Assembly (NCBI GenBank): GCA_033439265.1
Contig: JAVTVX010000026.1
Span: 15,005,001 to 15,069,000, forward strand
DNA: 64,000 bases
Origin: Dillenia suffruticosa
Taxonomy: Eukaryota > Streptophyta > Magnoliopsida > Dilleniales > Dilleniaceae
Direction: 5' to 3'
In this document: in pieces, positions 13,180 to 26,552 of the stretch
Numbering within the stretch: the stretch's first letter is position 1
How the letters are laid out: each line of letters opens with the position of its first letter
The notes under the pieces: model-generated
Seen by the model: only the letters and a program-made list of their open reading frames with translations
What the model was told of the DNA's origin: nothing
Databases searched by the model: none
Program-made: the position numbers and the translations under genes

Positions 13180-14784
13180 CTTTTTCGTTTATTTTTTCTT
13201 AATTGGAAAAATATCTATTTGTAACTTAAAAATATCAAAATATAAGAAATTGCCTATTTTTTTTGTGCATATTGATATTCGAACTTGAGTCTATTACATA
13301 AGAAAGAGGAATATACCACTTGAGTCGGCAAAAATGGCCTATTTACTCAAACGATTTTTCTGTTTTTTCTACATATTTTTTTTGGATAAAATAAAAATAT
13401 TTAACTTCTGGTCTATTAGTACAGTTATTTAGAGTGTTGTCTGAATAATGTGACAAATCAACTCGTATGGACCAATTAAATAATTTTTATTTTCATAATT
13501 TTCTTCTTTTTTAATCACTAAATACTATTGAGAAAATTTTTAAAAAAAAAAATTCACAATTTTTTTACTTCTTTTCTGATATTAGAAAAAAGGATATTTT
13601 TTTTTCTAGTTCGAAGCTATTTTATTCCCAACCATCTAAATTAATCCCTTTTCCTATACATTTGGTTTGTTTCGGCACATTTTCTATGCTAAACTAAAAA
13701 TTTACGGACATGAGTTATAATTTTAAAATTAAATAATATATAAATAAAAAATTTAGAAATTATTTAATATTTTCTAGGGGACATTTAACTTATTTTTCCC
13801 CTTGCTTCTTCCTAAATCAACGCAAGAGGAAAATAATTGAATCCACCATTTGTAAGGAGTTGAGTTGGATAAAGAGTCATTCCATAGACCATCATATCCA
13901 TCTCGATGAGCCAATGAATTATAATTCAACTGACAACGTCTCCTTCCCTTCAAAAGCCTCTGCTTCAAGTTTCCTATGTACCCAAAATCAAAAAAATATA
14001 TCCATCTCGATCAAATGTATCTCTCCAGCCTAACCATCAAATCCTTGCCCCTATATACACAAAATTATCTATCCTATGGCCTTAGCCTATCAAGCAAACA
14101 AAACCTTTACGGTCTCGACAATTCAATGAACGAAAATGAAAAGAAGATGCTAGTGTCCTACCAAATAGATCTTTAATTTTCTATCAACCCCGCATGGCAA
14201 AGACAAATACTTTTGCTTTGCCAACTTGTTTGAGATCATCTTGTCTTGGATATGCCAAACTCACACGAGGGGTGTGATACTGATAAGCTTTTTTCATGAT
14301 TTTGACAAGACCAATCTTACCTTATATAACTTTATTTGTATTATGAAGTTAAAATATTCTCTCCCATTATTTCACAAATTAAATATATATATATATGCTG
14401 AGTTTCTATTTATATCATGTTTTATATGTAAATATTAAATTAAACGGATAGTTCTGAAAACTTTAAACCTACAAGTTTTGAATTTTTTTATATATTTGAA
14501 TATGATTTTTAATATATTTTTTATTTTGAATTCCTCGTATTCATCGGAATAATTTTAAAGTAACAACTGAACTTTTATGAATTTTATGCATTATTTTTGT
14601 TTGTGGTCTACCTAATAAAGATGGTGAAAAGAGAAAAGAGTTCTCTTTTTGATGTATTGTTTTTATGCATGCTTCCTTAGCTGTATAATGAAATGGGGTA
14701 TGTCATGGATTAAACAATACAAAGATGGTGCTGTTTTTGCAAGTGAACCACCTTTTAGTTCCTAGCGCAGTATATGTACCAACG
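8159..14784. other. AT-rich intergenic DNA with microsatellites
   Basis: No gene is supported. Frames here, the longest 119 codons at 10,139-10,498, lack any recognisable motif or exon context. Simple repeats include an (AT)n run at 11,410-11,432, a (GA)n run near 11,704-11,720 and a CT-then-AT run at 13,106-13,178. A tRNA-like fragment near 12,925-12,990 has A-box-like and B-box-like words too close together to be a tRNA. Confidence 0.5.
13106..13178. repeat. Compound (CT)n(AT)n microsatellite
   Basis: A pure CT run of about 36 bases passes directly into a pure AT run of about 36 bases. Confidence 0.95.
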
Positions 14785-14970
14785 GACAGTTGGTGCAACG
14801 GATAGTTTGCTAACTAAAATTACAAATTTGACTTGTGACTTTGGCATGGAGTATACTACATTGGGAGACCCCTACTGCCTAACAGAGATCTCAGTCAGGT
14901 CAATCTGAATTAGTCAGTGCGAAACTCCGGGTATTGGGTGGTGGACCGAATCCAAGGGCATAAAAAAAAT
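14785..14970 (+). repeat. SINE-like repeat, family B, copy 1
   Basis: It shares with the segments at 23,718-23,870 (inverted), 23,950-24,130 and 27,800-27,945 (inverted) the block GACTTGTGACTTTGGCATGG-like, AGTA(T/A)ACTACATTGGGAG-like, a GAATTAGTC-like word and an A-rich tail. A tRNA-derived SINE family is inferred; edges are approximate. Confidence 0.45.
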
Positions 14971-17030
14971 AATAATAAAATACTATAGCACTATATATAT
15001 TTTTTTTCCCCCAGACTTGGTTGACCGCCGAGTATCTGGAGTTTTGCTCCAATTAATGTTGGCCGAGCTACTATCGGGTTCTAATCGGGAGACAGCTCTC
15101 CCAAAGTCGTTTTTGCACTATATGTGTGCTTGGCACTGCCACGTTTTTAAGGCCAGATGGTGTATCTTTATATGCAACTCAGAATGGTTGTCCATCAGGG
15201 TTCAGATTCATGCATGTTGTATTGTGACCTACAATATCTATACATATTCCTCTTTATCTTATCTCAAGGTCGTGTAAGGAAAGAGGAACCCTAATGGACG
15301 AATCCCCAGAAATTCAAAGCTGTATCAATCTTGGGGCTACTTTGGTTTTGAGAATTGGGGACAAACAAGGGTCATGTGCCATGGTGATGCAACATGAGCC
15401 ACAAGGGTTAACTAACGTGGGTCCCGTAAAATGGGCCCATTTGTCCCCCAAAGTCAAGACCCATGAGAGCAACCATTAGCCAAATTTGTAGCCTAGTAGG
15501 ACTATATAAAACCTTAGTGGGCCTTTCTCCATGACACAAAGCCGAAGTAAATCCCAATTAGAGCCTTTGGGTTCCCATCTTCCACAATTCTTATGAAATG
15601 TGCATACCGCACCAACTTGTTCGTATTTTGACATAGTGAAAAGGGCAGTACAGACCTGAAACTTAGGGCAACAGATGGGACTCACAAATGAACCTTGACC
15701 ATATAATGTACCTTTTGGAATGCATGGTGCATAGTAAAAGATAGCAACGGAGCGTTATGTCTATCCAAGATTATGATTTGGCTTGAAAGCATGACAGACA
15801 GGGTAACACAGGTGTGTGGCAACCTGGTTTTCGGCCGTGGGCTTGGAATGACAAACCCTAACTACCGAGCCTTGTCGGGTTAAATGCATGTGGCCAACGT
15901 CTAACTCGGTGTCTGTTATCGCCTTGACACGGACGAACATTGCTAATCGATGTTGTCTCTCCTTGAAACATTAGCATTCGATCCTACGCAAAAATATTTT
16001 TTCTGTATAATTGTCATTAGATTTCATTTCATTCGTGGGATTGCAGCAATTTAGACCTCATTTCAATATCTCGTCTCGGACTATGATCTTTAGGATTCTC
16101 CACCAATTGGGTTCAGCTTTGTGAGTTTGTGGACCCATCAAAAATTGATAAGTTGGAGGGGCCCAATTCAACATTCAAAGACACCACCTTTCAATCATGA
16201 GAATCCTGATCCATCATATATAATGATCAAGATATATCCCAAAGGAAGAATGGAAATTTTGAGAGAGAAATGAATCATTAGTGGAGGGAATTCAATTCCA
16301 ACCTATAAAAATCAAAACCAAAAGTCTGTCTATTTTTTAAGTTTGAGTTATTGGTATTGGTAGGACCAATTCCAATTCCATATATATCTTAAATGATAGA
16401 GTCCAGAACGTGTGGTTGTAATAACAGTCATCGGAACATATAACTACTTCATTGTTGTCTAGTTGAAAAAATGGAAAGTCTCTTTGTGGCAGTGGCGTCA
16501 ATTTTCAAACTTGGAGACTTGGTCTGTCCTCTTCTCCTTCAAATGGTTTGTGACTACTTGAAATGGCAATAAAATTATGGGGATAGATTGATTTGAGTGA
16601 CAATAATTCTAATTAATTTAAATATTTCATTATTAATATAACCCAATAAACAAAAACAATTATGTTGGTCGCTCTTTGTATTAGACATGCCCGGAGTTTG
16701 AAACTGATTAGAATGGTTTTGATCAGGTGAGAAAATGAAAAATCATAATCAAAATTGTAATAATAAATTCACTTTTGATCCCACACGTTCAAATTCTTTT
16801 TAAGATTCCTTTAATAATTTTTTATGCTTGTGATGGATTTTCACGATTCTTACTAATTTTAATTCCCCCATGCTTTAACGATTTCCATTCAAATTTAAAA
16901 AAATTAAAAGGTTAAGCTGAATTAATATCTTGGAGGTTTGGGTTTGGAAGTGTGGAGGTGGTGACGTCTACCTCAAAAAAGAGAAAATAGATTTGTCTTT
17001 AATTGTGTTTGGTAGTGAGGAAGAAAGAAA
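14971..17030. other. Intergenic DNA, no gene recognised
   Basis: Composition is mixed and somewhat less AT-rich from 15,000 to 16,200. Short frames have no family resemblance. No RNA gene or repeat of note was found. Confidence 0.4.
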
Positions 17031-17035
17031 ATATT

Positions 17036-17437
17036 TCGAGATAGGACTCGGCCGATACCGTTCTGAACATCGGCCTAACCACTCTGTTGTAACCCAGACC
17101 GAAACCGGCCCGGGGTAAGAGCATTACGGAACCAACCCACTACAGCAATCAGGCAGGGCCAGCTCCTTTTTTTGAACTGGACCGGCACCGGGACCGGCTT
17201 TGGATTGTTCCAATGTTAATTTTTTTTATTTTTTGAAAATTTTCACTGACAAGTCCGACACAGCCAAATTCAGCGGGCCTGGTTCACTGGACCGGGCCAA
17301 TTCCAAGCAAATTTTTTGGAACCCGCCCGGCCCCTGAAAGGCCTCAGAACCGTGAACGAACCGGCCCACGATTCCTGGCCCATCTAGGAACCAGACCGGA
17401 ACCGGCCCGAATCGGACCGGTCCCATCTCTAGAAATA
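17036..17437. mobile_element. Possible non-autonomous hAT-like element remnant
   Basis: A GC-rich patch full of GGACCGG, CCGGCCC and GAACCGG words sits in AT-rich DNA. The right end read on the minus strand (GAGATGGGACCGGTCCGAT) and the left end read on the plus strand (GAGATAGGACTCGGCCGAT) match imperfectly, as decayed terminal inverted repeats would. Clustered GC-rich subterminal motifs are typical of hAT elements. I could not find a clear 8-bp target duplication, so the call is tentative. Confidence 0.35.
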
Positions 17438-18663
17438 ATGACAGTTCAATTAAATCTTCCAAATCGAGATCATTGATTTGCTAAGAATTGACCTAACTTT
17501 ATGGATATTAAGTGACTGTCAAGATCATCAAATTTGTTTTTACTATAATGTGAGATCTACATAAGACACCCAGACAAGATTTCCAATGCAGATGAGTTAA
17601 TGCATGCGATGTGTCACCAAGACATGCACGTGTGAGTTGGCCCAATCTTTGAAAACGAAAAGAGGGAACAAATAATAATAATAGAACAAATATCGGAGTT
17701 GCCATGATATAATTTTGAGCCAAATTTATGGTTTGAGATTTTGGAAGGGCACATAATTATTGAAAATCTAGGGGTTTATTTTGAATATCAGATGATGTTC
17801 TTAAGGCGCATGACCAAATCTCGGAGGACACCTGAACCCCAATAATCAAAAACAAACATGGCTAATAATTGGCCTTAATTTGGATTTTGATATTCGTCCT
17901 CCCTTGGAGGGTGGCTGTTTTTTTTTTTTTTTTAATTATCGGTATCCAAAAAATTAATAAATTCAATTTGCATAGTTATAAGGGTCCAAGTCTAAGTCCG
18001 ACTAATTCGATTCAATTAGTTGCATGATTCAATTTAAAGATTTACTCTCTTGATGTGTGTTTTTTATTTTCAAAATTCAAATTCAAGATTTTGATTAAAA
18101 TAGTCAGCGTTCTGTTAATTTACGGATAAATTTAAATCTGATCAAATAATGCTTAAGATAAATACTTTTTGCTAGATTTTTTAATATAATAAATTATTTA
18201 TTATATTATATATTAGATATAAGTGTACTTAAATGAGAATGTTAAGGGAATTTTTGTCAAACAAAACATAAAAGTCGAGAGGTTCACGGCTCACCCCATG
18301 TTAAATCGCAGCAAAAGAAGCTACATTCCACATTTAATCCAAAGAGGGTATAGGAAGATTTTTATTTTTTTATTTTTTAATTTTTACATATGACTATATA
18401 TGTGAGAGTGGGAGGTAGCCTTTCATGAGCACCATAATGATGCAGATGTAAAGGTAATTTCATAGTACAAATCTAATATGGACCATAGCCAACACCACTT
18501 TGAAACCCAATCCACGCAAAAGTGACTGGAACTCGAGAATCCAAGGACCACCTGCCCCCCACCTTCCACAACATATTTTGCTGGTTTTCACAGCCTTTCT
18601 CATCTCATTACTTCCAAAGATTAAAAGCTTTGTTTCCCCTCTACCCCACTTCTCTCTCACCAC

Positions 18664-18694
<31 letters not shown>

Positions 18695-18810
18695 CCTCCC
18701 CCCCCCCATATATAATTAGTGATAAAGCACAAAGTTCATATCAACTGGTACTCTTCCAAAATCACATACTAGTTTACTATTCATAGACAAATAGTGCTAC
18801 TGATTTTTTC
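17438..18810. other. Upstream region of the BIG GRAIN 1-like gene
   Basis: AT-rich DNA without a supported gene. It contains a (CT)n run at about 18,662-18,691 followed by a C-rich run, in the distal promoter region of the next gene. Confidence 0.45.
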
Positions 18811-18818
18811 TTTTCCCC

Positions 18819-18825
18819 TATAAAG
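18819..18825 (+). promoter_or_regulatory. Putative TATA box of the BIG GRAIN 1-like gene
   Basis: TATAAAG lies 106 bases before the chosen ATG. A start of transcription about 30 bases downstream would give a 5' leader of about 80 bases. Position and sequence are the only evidence. Confidence 0.55.
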
Positions 18826-18930
18826 TGCCAACTCCCACCACTATCTCCTAGTCATTTCACAAACCCCATTTAGTCATACGCTAGATTTCTCTCCGCTGCT
18901 CAAATCCAAAAGAAACAGATTTTCACAACC

Positions 18931-19872
18931 ATGTCCATCACAGGACTTGCTGAGCCAGAAAGGTTCTACAAGAAATCATTTCACCGGAGAAACGACTCCG
19001 GTGAGCTCGACGTGTTTGAAGCCTCAAGATACTTCTCAGCAGCCAGTGAAGTTGGTGTTTACACCAATGCAATATACCCAACAAAAACTATCAAAGAAGA
19101 AAAGCATGTATGGAGAGGAAACAGAATGAGCCTAGACATGCCAACAAGGAATTCTTCAAATCCGATTCCTTCACAAATCCATGGAATTGAAAAGCAAATG
19201 AAAGAGAAGAAATACAAGCAACCAAGTTCACCGGGAGGTAGACTTGCAAGTTTTTTGAATTCCCTCTTCAACCAAACAGCTTCTAAGAAGAAAAAGTCAA
19301 AGTCCACATCAACACATTCCATGAAAGATGAAGAAGAAAGCCCTGGTGGAAGAAGGAAGAGAAGGAGTAGCATTAGCCATTTTCGGAGCTCGAGCACTAC
19401 TGATTCCAAGTCCGTATACTCATCATCACGTTCCGGATTTAGAACTCCACCTCCATATGCAAATACACCCACAAAAAATTACAAGGATTTTAGAAGCAAC
19501 TCTGATCACAAACAAGTTGTTTCATTGCCCAAGAACACTGATGTTGGGTATCTTAAGCCTAGTCATGATGATAAAAGGAACTCCGATTTGGCTTGGTTCG
19601 ATGAGAAAATCAAATTCCGTGAGAAAACAAAGAATTCGGCTAATGGGTATCGCGAAAAGGATCGGATTTGGGATGATCAGTATCAATCAGAGGAAAAGGA
19701 GTTTAGAAAATTTGGTGAAGTTGATTATGGTTGTGAGAGTGATTCAAGTTCTGATTTGTTTGAATTGCAAAACTATGATTTGGGATACCATTCTAGTGGG
19801 TTGCCTGTTTATGAGACTACTCATGTGGATAGTATCAAAAGGGGTGCTCCAATTACTAATGGGGTCATATAA
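18931..19872 (+). CDS. BIG GRAIN 1-like protein (BGL-E type), 313 aa, intronless
   Basis: I recognise this as the plant BIG GRAIN 1 family, small regulators linked in rice to auxin response and organ size and thought to act at the plasma membrane. The N-terminus carries KSFHRRNDSGELDVFEA (about residues 15-31), the conserved family start. A second block, SSPGGRLASFLNSLFNQ (about 99-115), is the other family signature. A basic, Ser-rich middle follows (KKKKSKS near 118-124). The C-terminus has the acidic ESDSSSDLFEL block (about 270-280). The first ATG is used because the MSITG start matches family members and sits just after the TATA box. The 3' UTR begins with a long C tract (about 19,918-19,938). 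The next gene is an SPL6-type gene. Biochemical role and Arabidopsis orthology (At1g69160) are from memory. Confidence 0.8.
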   Translation: MSITGLAEPERFYKKSFHRRNDSGELDVFEASRYFSAASEVGVYTNAIYPTKTIKEEKHVWRGNRMSLDMPTRNSSNPIPSQIHGIEKQMKEKKYKQPSSPGGRLASFLNSLFNQTASKKKKSKSTSTHSMKDEEESPGGRRKRRSSISHFRSSSTTDSKSVYSSSRSGFRTPPPYANTPTKNYKDFRSNSDHKQVVSLPKNTDVGYLKPSHDDKRNSDLAWFDEKIKFREKTKNSANGYREKDRIWDDQYQSEEKEFRKFGEVDYGCESDSSSDLFELQNYDLGYHSSGLPVYETTHVDSIKRGAPITNGVI

Positions 19873-20236
19873 ATGTTCCATCTTTACTTTTACTGGTCTA
19901 ATCTTGTGAAAAACCCCCAACCCCCCCCCCCCCCCCCCGCCAAAAAAATGTCCTAGATTTGGTTGTTCCTTCCCTTTTTCTTTCTCTGTATATATGCATT
20001 TTCGAATGTTTGTTTGTCTTCTGTTTGCTCTTTCTTTTAAGTCACTTTGCTCAAGTATCGAGGTGGGTGTGTGTATTAATCCAAAGACAAAACATAGTAG
20101 GATTAATTTTAATCAAAGATTAATTTAAAGAGAATATCAATTATCTACTTTTCAGTACCTTGCCTAGTAGTGCACCAAAAGTCCCCTGTCGATTAGCTTT
20201 GCTTAGATTGTGCCATGATTGTGGATGCTACACTAG

Positions 20237-20280
<44 letters not shown>

Positions 20281-22221
20281 TAATAACAGCATGTGCAGTA
20301 CCATAATTCGTTTGATCTTTGACTTGGGGTAATAATTGATAACACTTTCTAGCGTTAAATTTACTATACATGCCGGAGGTGGGACTAACACTTCTAGTAA
20401 ATATCGCATCATTTAATGCTTTCTTTTAATAATTGATATCTCTTCCCCCACCCCACCCCACCCACCATTTAATTCGGACCTTCGCTTCTCCTCCGCTCCC
20501 CTCCTCTCCGTTCTCTAATTATAGCGCAAAACTGAAAATTCATATAAAAAGAGAAATCATAATATACATTTAAAATTCTATTTTTTAATATTTTAATAAA
20601 TAAATAATATTTATATTTATAAATTTACTTATTACACAAAAAATATTTCTTAAAATTTTGTACATAGTAAACACAAGATTGTATACATACATACATATGT
20701 ATATGCAAACATAAAGAGAATGTTAAGTGTACCAATGAGAAGGGAACTTCAGGAAGAAGAAGATGATAAAAGCTTTGAGTCTGGTTTTTCATGAAATAGT
20801 TTAATAGTTATATTTCCTTTCTCGATTTTATATTTTAGAATTTAAATTTTATTATAAAAAATAAAATAAAACTATGAATCTGTACGGACGCTTGATTTAA
20901 GGCATGTCATGTCACTTTAGTGTTAAAATAATCAACAAACCCCATGATTAATAGGAGATGGAAATTCTGTCAAATCAAAAAGATCAACATGGGAAGCCAT
21001 GAAGGCCTCTTGTTTAATTATTATTTTACAAGTCTTAAGGAGGAAGTGATCATGTTTAGTAGATAATGACAAACGTGGGCCATTTTACATGGGCTATGCC
21101 CTAAGTCACAAACATAACACCATCTCCCATACATTTTTAACACATAAAATCCTTATTTAATTACAATATATGAATAAATAAATAAATAAATAAATGTTTA
21201 ATTAAATGTACTTGAATTTGTTGACTTTTGACTGCAACTTTTTATTGTGTCAATATTAAATTTTATTTATATTAAACGTATTTTATATCTTGACTCAGAT
21301 AAATTTTACCTTTATTCAAAAAAAATATTTATTTTTCATTATTAATATTTTTTATTTTAGTTGATAAGGTAAAATAAAACAACAATCTGATCCAGGGAGG
21401 TCCCAAATTGGGCTAACATAAAATGTTAGACAAAGGACTTGAGCTTATTGTGGAGTTGAGAGACTTTTTTGGGATTAAATATTTTCTAAATAATGAAAAA
21501 GGAGTCCTTGGATGCATAAGTAATTGGGTAAAAAAAAAAATTATCTGGTGTCTACGCGGACCTTAGTAAAATAAAGTAGTAATAAATAAAGTAAATTATT
21601 TAATTACTGTCAAAGGCATTTTTTTTATCAACTTTTGAATTATTTCTCAAATCCTTGAGTAGATTTTGTAATTATTACTACTTTTAATTTTTGTTTTGGG
21701 GGGGAGAGGGGAGGGATTTCTTCCCATTAAATGATCAAAATGGTGCTTTTCTTATACATTTAAAGAAACTAAACCCTAGATTTTGGGTCAGGGTGCCAAC
21801 AAGTCTATTAGGGTTAGTTCCACGGGCTACCACTTGTCCACTTGTGACCAAGACAAATCTAATCTATGGTTCGGATGTGTGGTGTCTTCGAAGCTGGCCG
21901 CGGAGAGAAACATGTCCTTTTAACATAGGGCTGGTCATTCGTTTATCCTTGAATATATGCTTCTCTCTCTCTTTCTCTCTCCTTCTCTCTCCCTCTCTCA
22001 TGCTTAAATGGGTGTGATGTGGTGGTTGGATGATGCAGATGGGGGATTAGGTTTTTAGAGAAAGAAATAAACAGCACAAAATGATGCATGGGGAACCGAA
22101 GAATGACCTGAAAAGCATTCCTACCACTCGAGTGGGCTTTGTGGGGGGCCAAGCTTGTGCATGCTTCATTTGAAAAAGCTTGCTTTGTTAATTTCCACAA
22201 GGACTTTCGTGTCCCCCACTA
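19873..22221. other. 3' flank and intergenic DNA
   Basis: After the C tract there is no supported gene. The stretch includes a (GA)n run at about 20,243-20,277, an (AAAT)n run near 21,172-21,195 and ordinary AT-rich sequence. Confidence 0.5.
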
Positions 22222-22377
<156 letters not shown>

Positions 22378-22380
22378 CTT

Positions 22381-22839
22381 TTTTTTTTTTTAGTATGCCC
22401 ATAAAATAGATGGACTGTTGACTCGAGACCATGTAGGGGAATTTGTTTTGTGGCCTTAAGTAGTCTAGCTTTTGTTTATAAAAGAAAAAGGAAAGCAGTT
22501 CTCCCCCTCCCTTCTCTCTCTCACATTATATAAAAATTTAAATTTGAAATCATCATATTAAGAAAATTGAATTTATACCATAAAACTATCCCTTTGAAGA
22601 AGTATCGAAAAAACGATGCGTCCCCAAGAGGACAGCTTAGTAGAACAAACCCCCATCCTCTAATTTGGTAATTCTAAATTTAAATTTTTGTATAATAAAA
22701 AAAGAAAAAAAGAAAATTACTTTCCTTTTTCTTTTATAAACAAAAGCTAGACTACTTAAAAGGCCACAAAACAAATCCCCCTACATGGTCTTGAGTCAAC
22801 AGTCCATCTATTTTATGGGCATTCTCAAAAAAAAAAAAA
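22381..22839. repeat. Long inverted repeat, arms of about 115 bp (foldback or MITE-like)
   Basis: The left arm (22,381-22,495) and right arm (22,720-22,839) are reverse complements with only a handful of differences, including a 2-base length change. The arms start with T12-like and end with A12-like runs. The shared core includes ATAAAATAGATGGACTGTTG. The 224-base spacer is AT-rich and includes a piece of another dispersed repeat. The transcript would fold into a long hairpin. No clear target duplication was seen. Confidence 0.85.
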
Positions 22840-23419
22840 CAGAACACCTAGTTCTTTTGTTAGCCATAGTGCCACAATCCTAATGTGGCCAACTCAATGT
22901 TTGTCATGTGATGTGTACTATTTTGCCTAGAGTTTAGATTTAGGATTTATCGATTGATCTTATCATGAAATTAATATATATATATATATATATATAAATA
23001 ATAAGGTGGATCAATTGAGAACTACTCCAGAAATCTCTGATACCAAATAAAATTAAGGGTCTGATGATCGATTTTTGCCTTTCTTCAATTGACCACATTC
23101 TTTTTGAAAAGACTAATCGACATATGAAGGAAAATGATTGCATTGTAAAGTCAGTCATCTCATATGACCCATCTCTTGAATCATCTTATCATACCAACCA
23201 ATCTAGCTACAAAGAAAAAAGGTATTTAATGGGGTTCTCATCGGAAGAGGAAAAAAAAAGAAGGAAAAAAAAAAAAAAAAACCTCCAACGTATAATATTC
23301 ATATAAGATAAAAAGTAGAAACTAGTCAAAAACTACCCTTATGATTGTTGAAGGGATAAAAATTCAAAAGCAAAAGGTGTATCAATGCTTCAAAGTGATA
23401 ATCAAACTTTTATAAGTGT

Positions 23420-23575
23420 TACGATAGTGTGTTATATTTACTTAATTATAAATCTTAAATTTGAATCATAAAAATTAAAAAATAAGATTTAAAAAAATCA
23501 ATCCCTTAACGAACCCTATAATATTTGAATCAAATTTAACGGAATAAAATTTGGATATTGGTCGATGGTAAAAAT
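23420..23575 (+). repeat. SINE-like repeat, family A, copy 2
   Basis: It has the same motif order as the copy at 7990-8158: ACTTAATTATA, TTTGAATCATA, AAAATCAATCCCTTAA, ATTTGAATCAAATTTAAC and a GGATATTGGTCGATGG-like end. Confidence 0.5.
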
Positions 23576-23717
23576 CCATTAAGAAAAAGATTCATAGTGA
23601 TCTCATTTCCTGGCCATTGGGGCAGAAGCCCTACTTAGAATTTATACAGGCCCAACTTGAGGCTGCCAGCCCTTCACTAGGTCCAAACACTGGTCCAACT
23701 TAAGTTGGTTGTGATTT

Positions 23718-24130
23718 TTTTTTTTTGTTTTTTTTTATAGTATATCGATCGATATTTGAAATTAAATTTTAATTAATCTAATTCAAAACTTACAGTAACT
23801 CATTTAAGAGATTATTCTTCCAACACAATCTGTTTTATACTCAAATTGCGACTCAAATTGTCACTCATGTCACTAAGTTGTACCCAAATTTGGATACAAT
23901 ACTTGCCCAACATAGTCCGGGACTTGCAATTGGACATGATGTTCAAATAGTACCAACGGTCAGTTGATTTAGTGAAACATGACGTTAGATTCTTTAATTA
24001 AGATATCGAGTTTAATTTACAACTTGGATATAGAGTAGACTATATTGAGAGAATAGTCTCCTTAAATGGGTCATTACAAGTTTCAGACTGGATTAGTCGA
24101 AATACGATTTCAAATACCAATATAGTATCA
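23718..24130. repeat. Two family B SINE-like copies in opposite orientation
   Basis: A minus-strand copy (about 23,718-23,870) has its A tail visible as the T-run at 23,718-23,738. A plus-strand copy follows at about 23,950-24,130. They share the family B blocks, so the transcript of this segment could fold on itself. Confidence 0.45.
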
Positions 24131-26552
24131 AAAGAAATTATGTTCAAATAGTCACTCATGTCATATTTTGCCCCGATAGGAGATACATTAAAATTAAGAT
24201 TTATTAGTATAATAACATTTTTACATTAATTTATAGAAAATTTTTATAGATTTTAAAAAAAAATTATGTTTTACATCTTATATTTTCATATAAAAGTTTT
24301 TATTATAATTTAATAATATTATAAATAAAATAAAATAAGATGCCATATTATGAAGTGATGAAATGAGAAACAAGTGGTTCGTGAATAATCCCTTTCTTTT
24401 ATATATTTCAAAGTTTGTTTGACTATTACATTTTCTAATTTTGTCACTGTACTTAGTGCTGTTGTCCTCCATATATAGTCTTAAGATCAAAACACTTAAC
24501 CAATTAAAATTAACTTAAAATTCTTACCCATATTTTTTGAAAACTAAAAAGGAAAACAACGGATCACAACTTTGTAAACACCACTCTTACAAAAAAAAAA
24601 AAAAAAAAAAAAAAAAACACACAAAAAAAAGGCATGTTCTTTGTCTTCCTGCCCGCTCACAATGGCAAAATAACCACGGCTCCGACCGTCGTGAATGTAA
24701 TGATCGAACACTAAAATCTTTTAATCAAAATACAAAATTCAACTTTTAGAATTAGATGTTGGTAGAGTCGATCTCTAAATGAGTTATATAGTGATCGGAT
24801 CGAATTAATCAAATAATCCGAAAATTGATTTGCGGTAGATATATCTATAAAAAAAATAATAATAATAATTAAAAAAAAAAAAGAACGGCTACGGCATTTC
24901 AGATTTAATAGTACTGTGGGCTGGGCCCAGATTCGAATTGCAGGCCAATATACAAGTTTGACTGCGGTGACAGTGATACTAAATTGGTATGACGTGACAA
25001 AATTAAGGAATAATGTTGAAAGATAATGCATCATAAAAATATAAAATTTTTAGTTTTGATTTGAATTATTTTTATAAACTCATAATTAAATGCTCATTGA
25101 GTTTTAGGGAGGAAGATCATATATCACTATTTTGTAAATTAAAAAAATAAAATTCAAATTTAATTTTGCTAATTTAGTTTTTTTTTTTAATATTTGAAAA
25201 TAAAGGAGAAATGCAGTTTCTATAAAATTTTTACTTTTGGATTGAAACGGTTTGGTGGTTTTAATGATAAATTTATCCATTAATAATGATAGAATATTTA
25301 GAATTTGACAATTGACAGCCTCGTGTAATGCAAAGACCCTCGGGAAGAAAATAGAAACACAAAAAGAAACAGAATCAATATAAGAAGACTGAAAGAGAGA
25401 GAGAGAAAGCAAAACAAAATAAGAAGAAAGAAAAGGTAGAATGCTATTCCTAAGAGGATAGACTAGTCATAATTTTTTTCTTCTAATATTGAAATTTAAG
25501 CTTTGAATTCTTCTTCGTCTTTCTTCTTTTGTTCGGTAGTTGTATTATCAATGGCCTTTTCAAACTCCGAAAACTCAATCCGTACTACTAGTACTTTCCG
25601 ATTTTAATTTTATATAATTTTTTTGATTGTTTGATTTAATTATCATTATTTTTTCCTTTCTTGTTTGTAGGATTTTTGCATTTTTTTCTCCCAAAAGTGG
25701 TATTAAGGTTATTAGAATTTGAATGAAAGATATAGGATTGGACCAGTTCTGACCCGAAAACCAATTCAGTCGACCCGTTTTAACCCGAACCGAAAACCAA
25801 CCCAATTAAGAATATAGCTTTCTTGCTTATTGATCAACCAAACCCGTTTTGCCAATGGTAAGCTCTGATTTAGCTTTCTTGCTTATTCATTAGGACTAAT
25901 TAAGTTCATTATCCCCCTCTTTCTCTCCACATTTGGTGATGGGGGTGTGATTCGTTGTATCTAGCATTTTATTTTTCTGGCAACAATTCCATGCCTAGAT
26001 TCATGATCCCAGAGTTCGAAAGCCTAATTGCATTGCATTTTGTAAAACTTCCTAAATATTATTGTAACTGTTTTTGTTGAAACCTTTTCTTTTCTTCCTT
26101 TTTAATAGAATATAAAAAAGTTTGATTTTATGGACAAGATTATTTTATTGGGGTCTCGTTGTGCCTCATCAACGGGAGCTTTTAAGGGCTTTATCAGCCA
26201 AAAGTTTGGAATCTTAGTTCTTTTGGGAAGATAGAGAGGGTTGATGGAAGATTATGTGTTGATGGAAGATGAAGGGTTGCTTGCAAGACTTCACGAGCTA
26301 GATAGAAGTCAAACTGTGCCAACTTACCCCAGTTCGTATGCGTCTAATAGTTGATAAAATTTATTCATGCCAGCCATAAACTCAACCCACTTGGTCTGGA
26401 TTAAAATTATGAAACTTAGATGTAGTTTAGGTTTTAGAGACCAAGCTTTTTGTCCAAGCAACAAAACTGCTGCCACAACTGCTACTGCTATGTCCTCGTC
26501 AACTGAAAGATTTATCTACACTTGTGTTTAACTTGTTTCGTGCATCAGCAAT

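Larger units (their letters stand above)
22840..26550. other. AT-rich intergenic DNA with SINE-like copies
   Basis: No gene is supported. SINE-like copies are listed separately. A dispersed unit with AAGAGGATAG near its start and TTTGAATTCT near its end occurs at about 25,452-25,512. Related copies lie near 22,630, 28,120 and 29,957. Confidence 0.45.
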
